Shown: positions 5,464 through 5,606 of the stretch, in pieces | Layout of the letters: each line of letters begins with the position of its first letter | Numbering within the stretch: position 1 is the first letter of the stretch | DNA from: SZAS-103 sp043747745 | GTDB taxonomy: Bacteria > Pseudomonadota > Gammaproteobacteria > Xanthomonadales > Xanthomonadaceae | Assembly (NCBI GenBank): GCA_043747745.1 | Contig: JAYTOP010000033.1 | Span: 1 to 5,606, forward strand | Length of the DNA stretch: 5,606 bases | Reading direction: 5' to 3' | Notes under the pieces: generated by a model | Told to the model about the DNA's origin: nothing | What the model saw: the letters and a program-made list of their open reading frames with translations, nothing else | Databases searched by the model: none | Position numbers and translations under genes: made by a program

Positions 5464-5606
5464 GCGCGTTGCCCGATCCCGTCGCCGCCGCCGAATCGCC
5501 GCGCGCACTGGCCGATGTCAATCGCTGGCTGGCCGGACAGTCAGCGTCGCACCGTGTCGCGTGGGCGCTGGAAACCTTGGCCGGCACGCATGCGCTGTCG
5601 TCGAGC
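5460..5606 (+). CDS. cysH: Phosphoadenylyl-sulfate (PAPS) reductase, N-terminal part
   Basis: The first 49 codons are present and the gene runs off the right edge. The ATG overlaps the cysI TGA as ATGA and has a good Shine-Dalgarno, GAGGTG (5449-5454), five bases upstream. The segment HRVAWALETLAGTHALSSS near residues 31-49 matches the CysH opening (RVAWAL...LSSSFGIQ in E. coli), just before the nucleotide-binding loop. The full enzyme, about 240 residues in the family, reduces PAPS to sulfite using thioredoxin and so makes the substrate of CysJI. Catalytic residues and the C-terminal Cys lie outside the window, so PAPS versus APS specificity cannot be judged. The gene order cysJ-cysI-cysH is the same as in E. 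coli. Confidence 0.9.
   Translation, partial: MSALPDPVAAAESPRALADVNRWLAGQSASHRVAWALETLAGTHALSSS

Noticed and set aside
4438..5508. 356-codon antisense frame over cysI
   Set aside because: Antisense to well-conserved cysI codons, no domain pattern, no supported start.

Overview
The window comes from a high-GC gammaproteobacterium, most likely of the Xanthomonadales/Lysobacterales (Lysobacter, Luteimonas or Dokdonella type). The grounds are GC-rich codon use, L28 and L33 proteins of gammaproteobacterial form, a cysJ-cysI-cysH gene order, and short extragenic palindromes of kinds common in that group. The order is an inference; no search was possible.

Layout, left to right. The left edge (1-67, minus strand) probably holds the first 22 codons of a gene reading out of the window, with a GTG start behind a good Shine-Dalgarno; it may be a transposase or integrase, but this is weak. 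Next comes a strong sigma-70 promoter (136-164), a leader of about 165 nt with three hairpins, and the ribosomal pair rpmB (L28) and rpmG (L33). The 746-998 gap has no gene. It holds two candidate terminators for rpmBG, two families of REP-like palindrome, a short tandem repeat, another hairpin, and a terminator for the gene arriving from the right. That gene (999-1765, minus) is a TauE/SafE-family permease broken by a one-base frameshift near an A5/T5 run. A 148-bp divergent intergenic region follows. The rest of the window is the assimilatory sulfite-reduction operon: cysJ, cysI and the start of cysH, which runs off the right edge.

How the genes work together. CysH reduces PAPS to sulfite. 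The CysJ flavoprotein passes electrons from NADPH through FAD and FMN to the siroheme/4Fe-4S protein CysI, which reduces sulfite to sulfide for cysteine synthesis. The divergent permease belongs to a family that moves sulfite, sulfonates or sulfate, so it is plausibly a sulfur-related transporter sharing the control region. The cys genes are packed for translational coupling: a seven-codon relay ORF bridges cysJ and cysI, and cysI and cysH overlap by ATGA.

I see no wholly new biological system. The points most worth a second look are the 24-bp perfect palindrome inside the permease gene, the permease frameshift, the cysJ-cysI relay ORF, the structured rpmB leader, and the palindrome/terminator cluster after rpmG.
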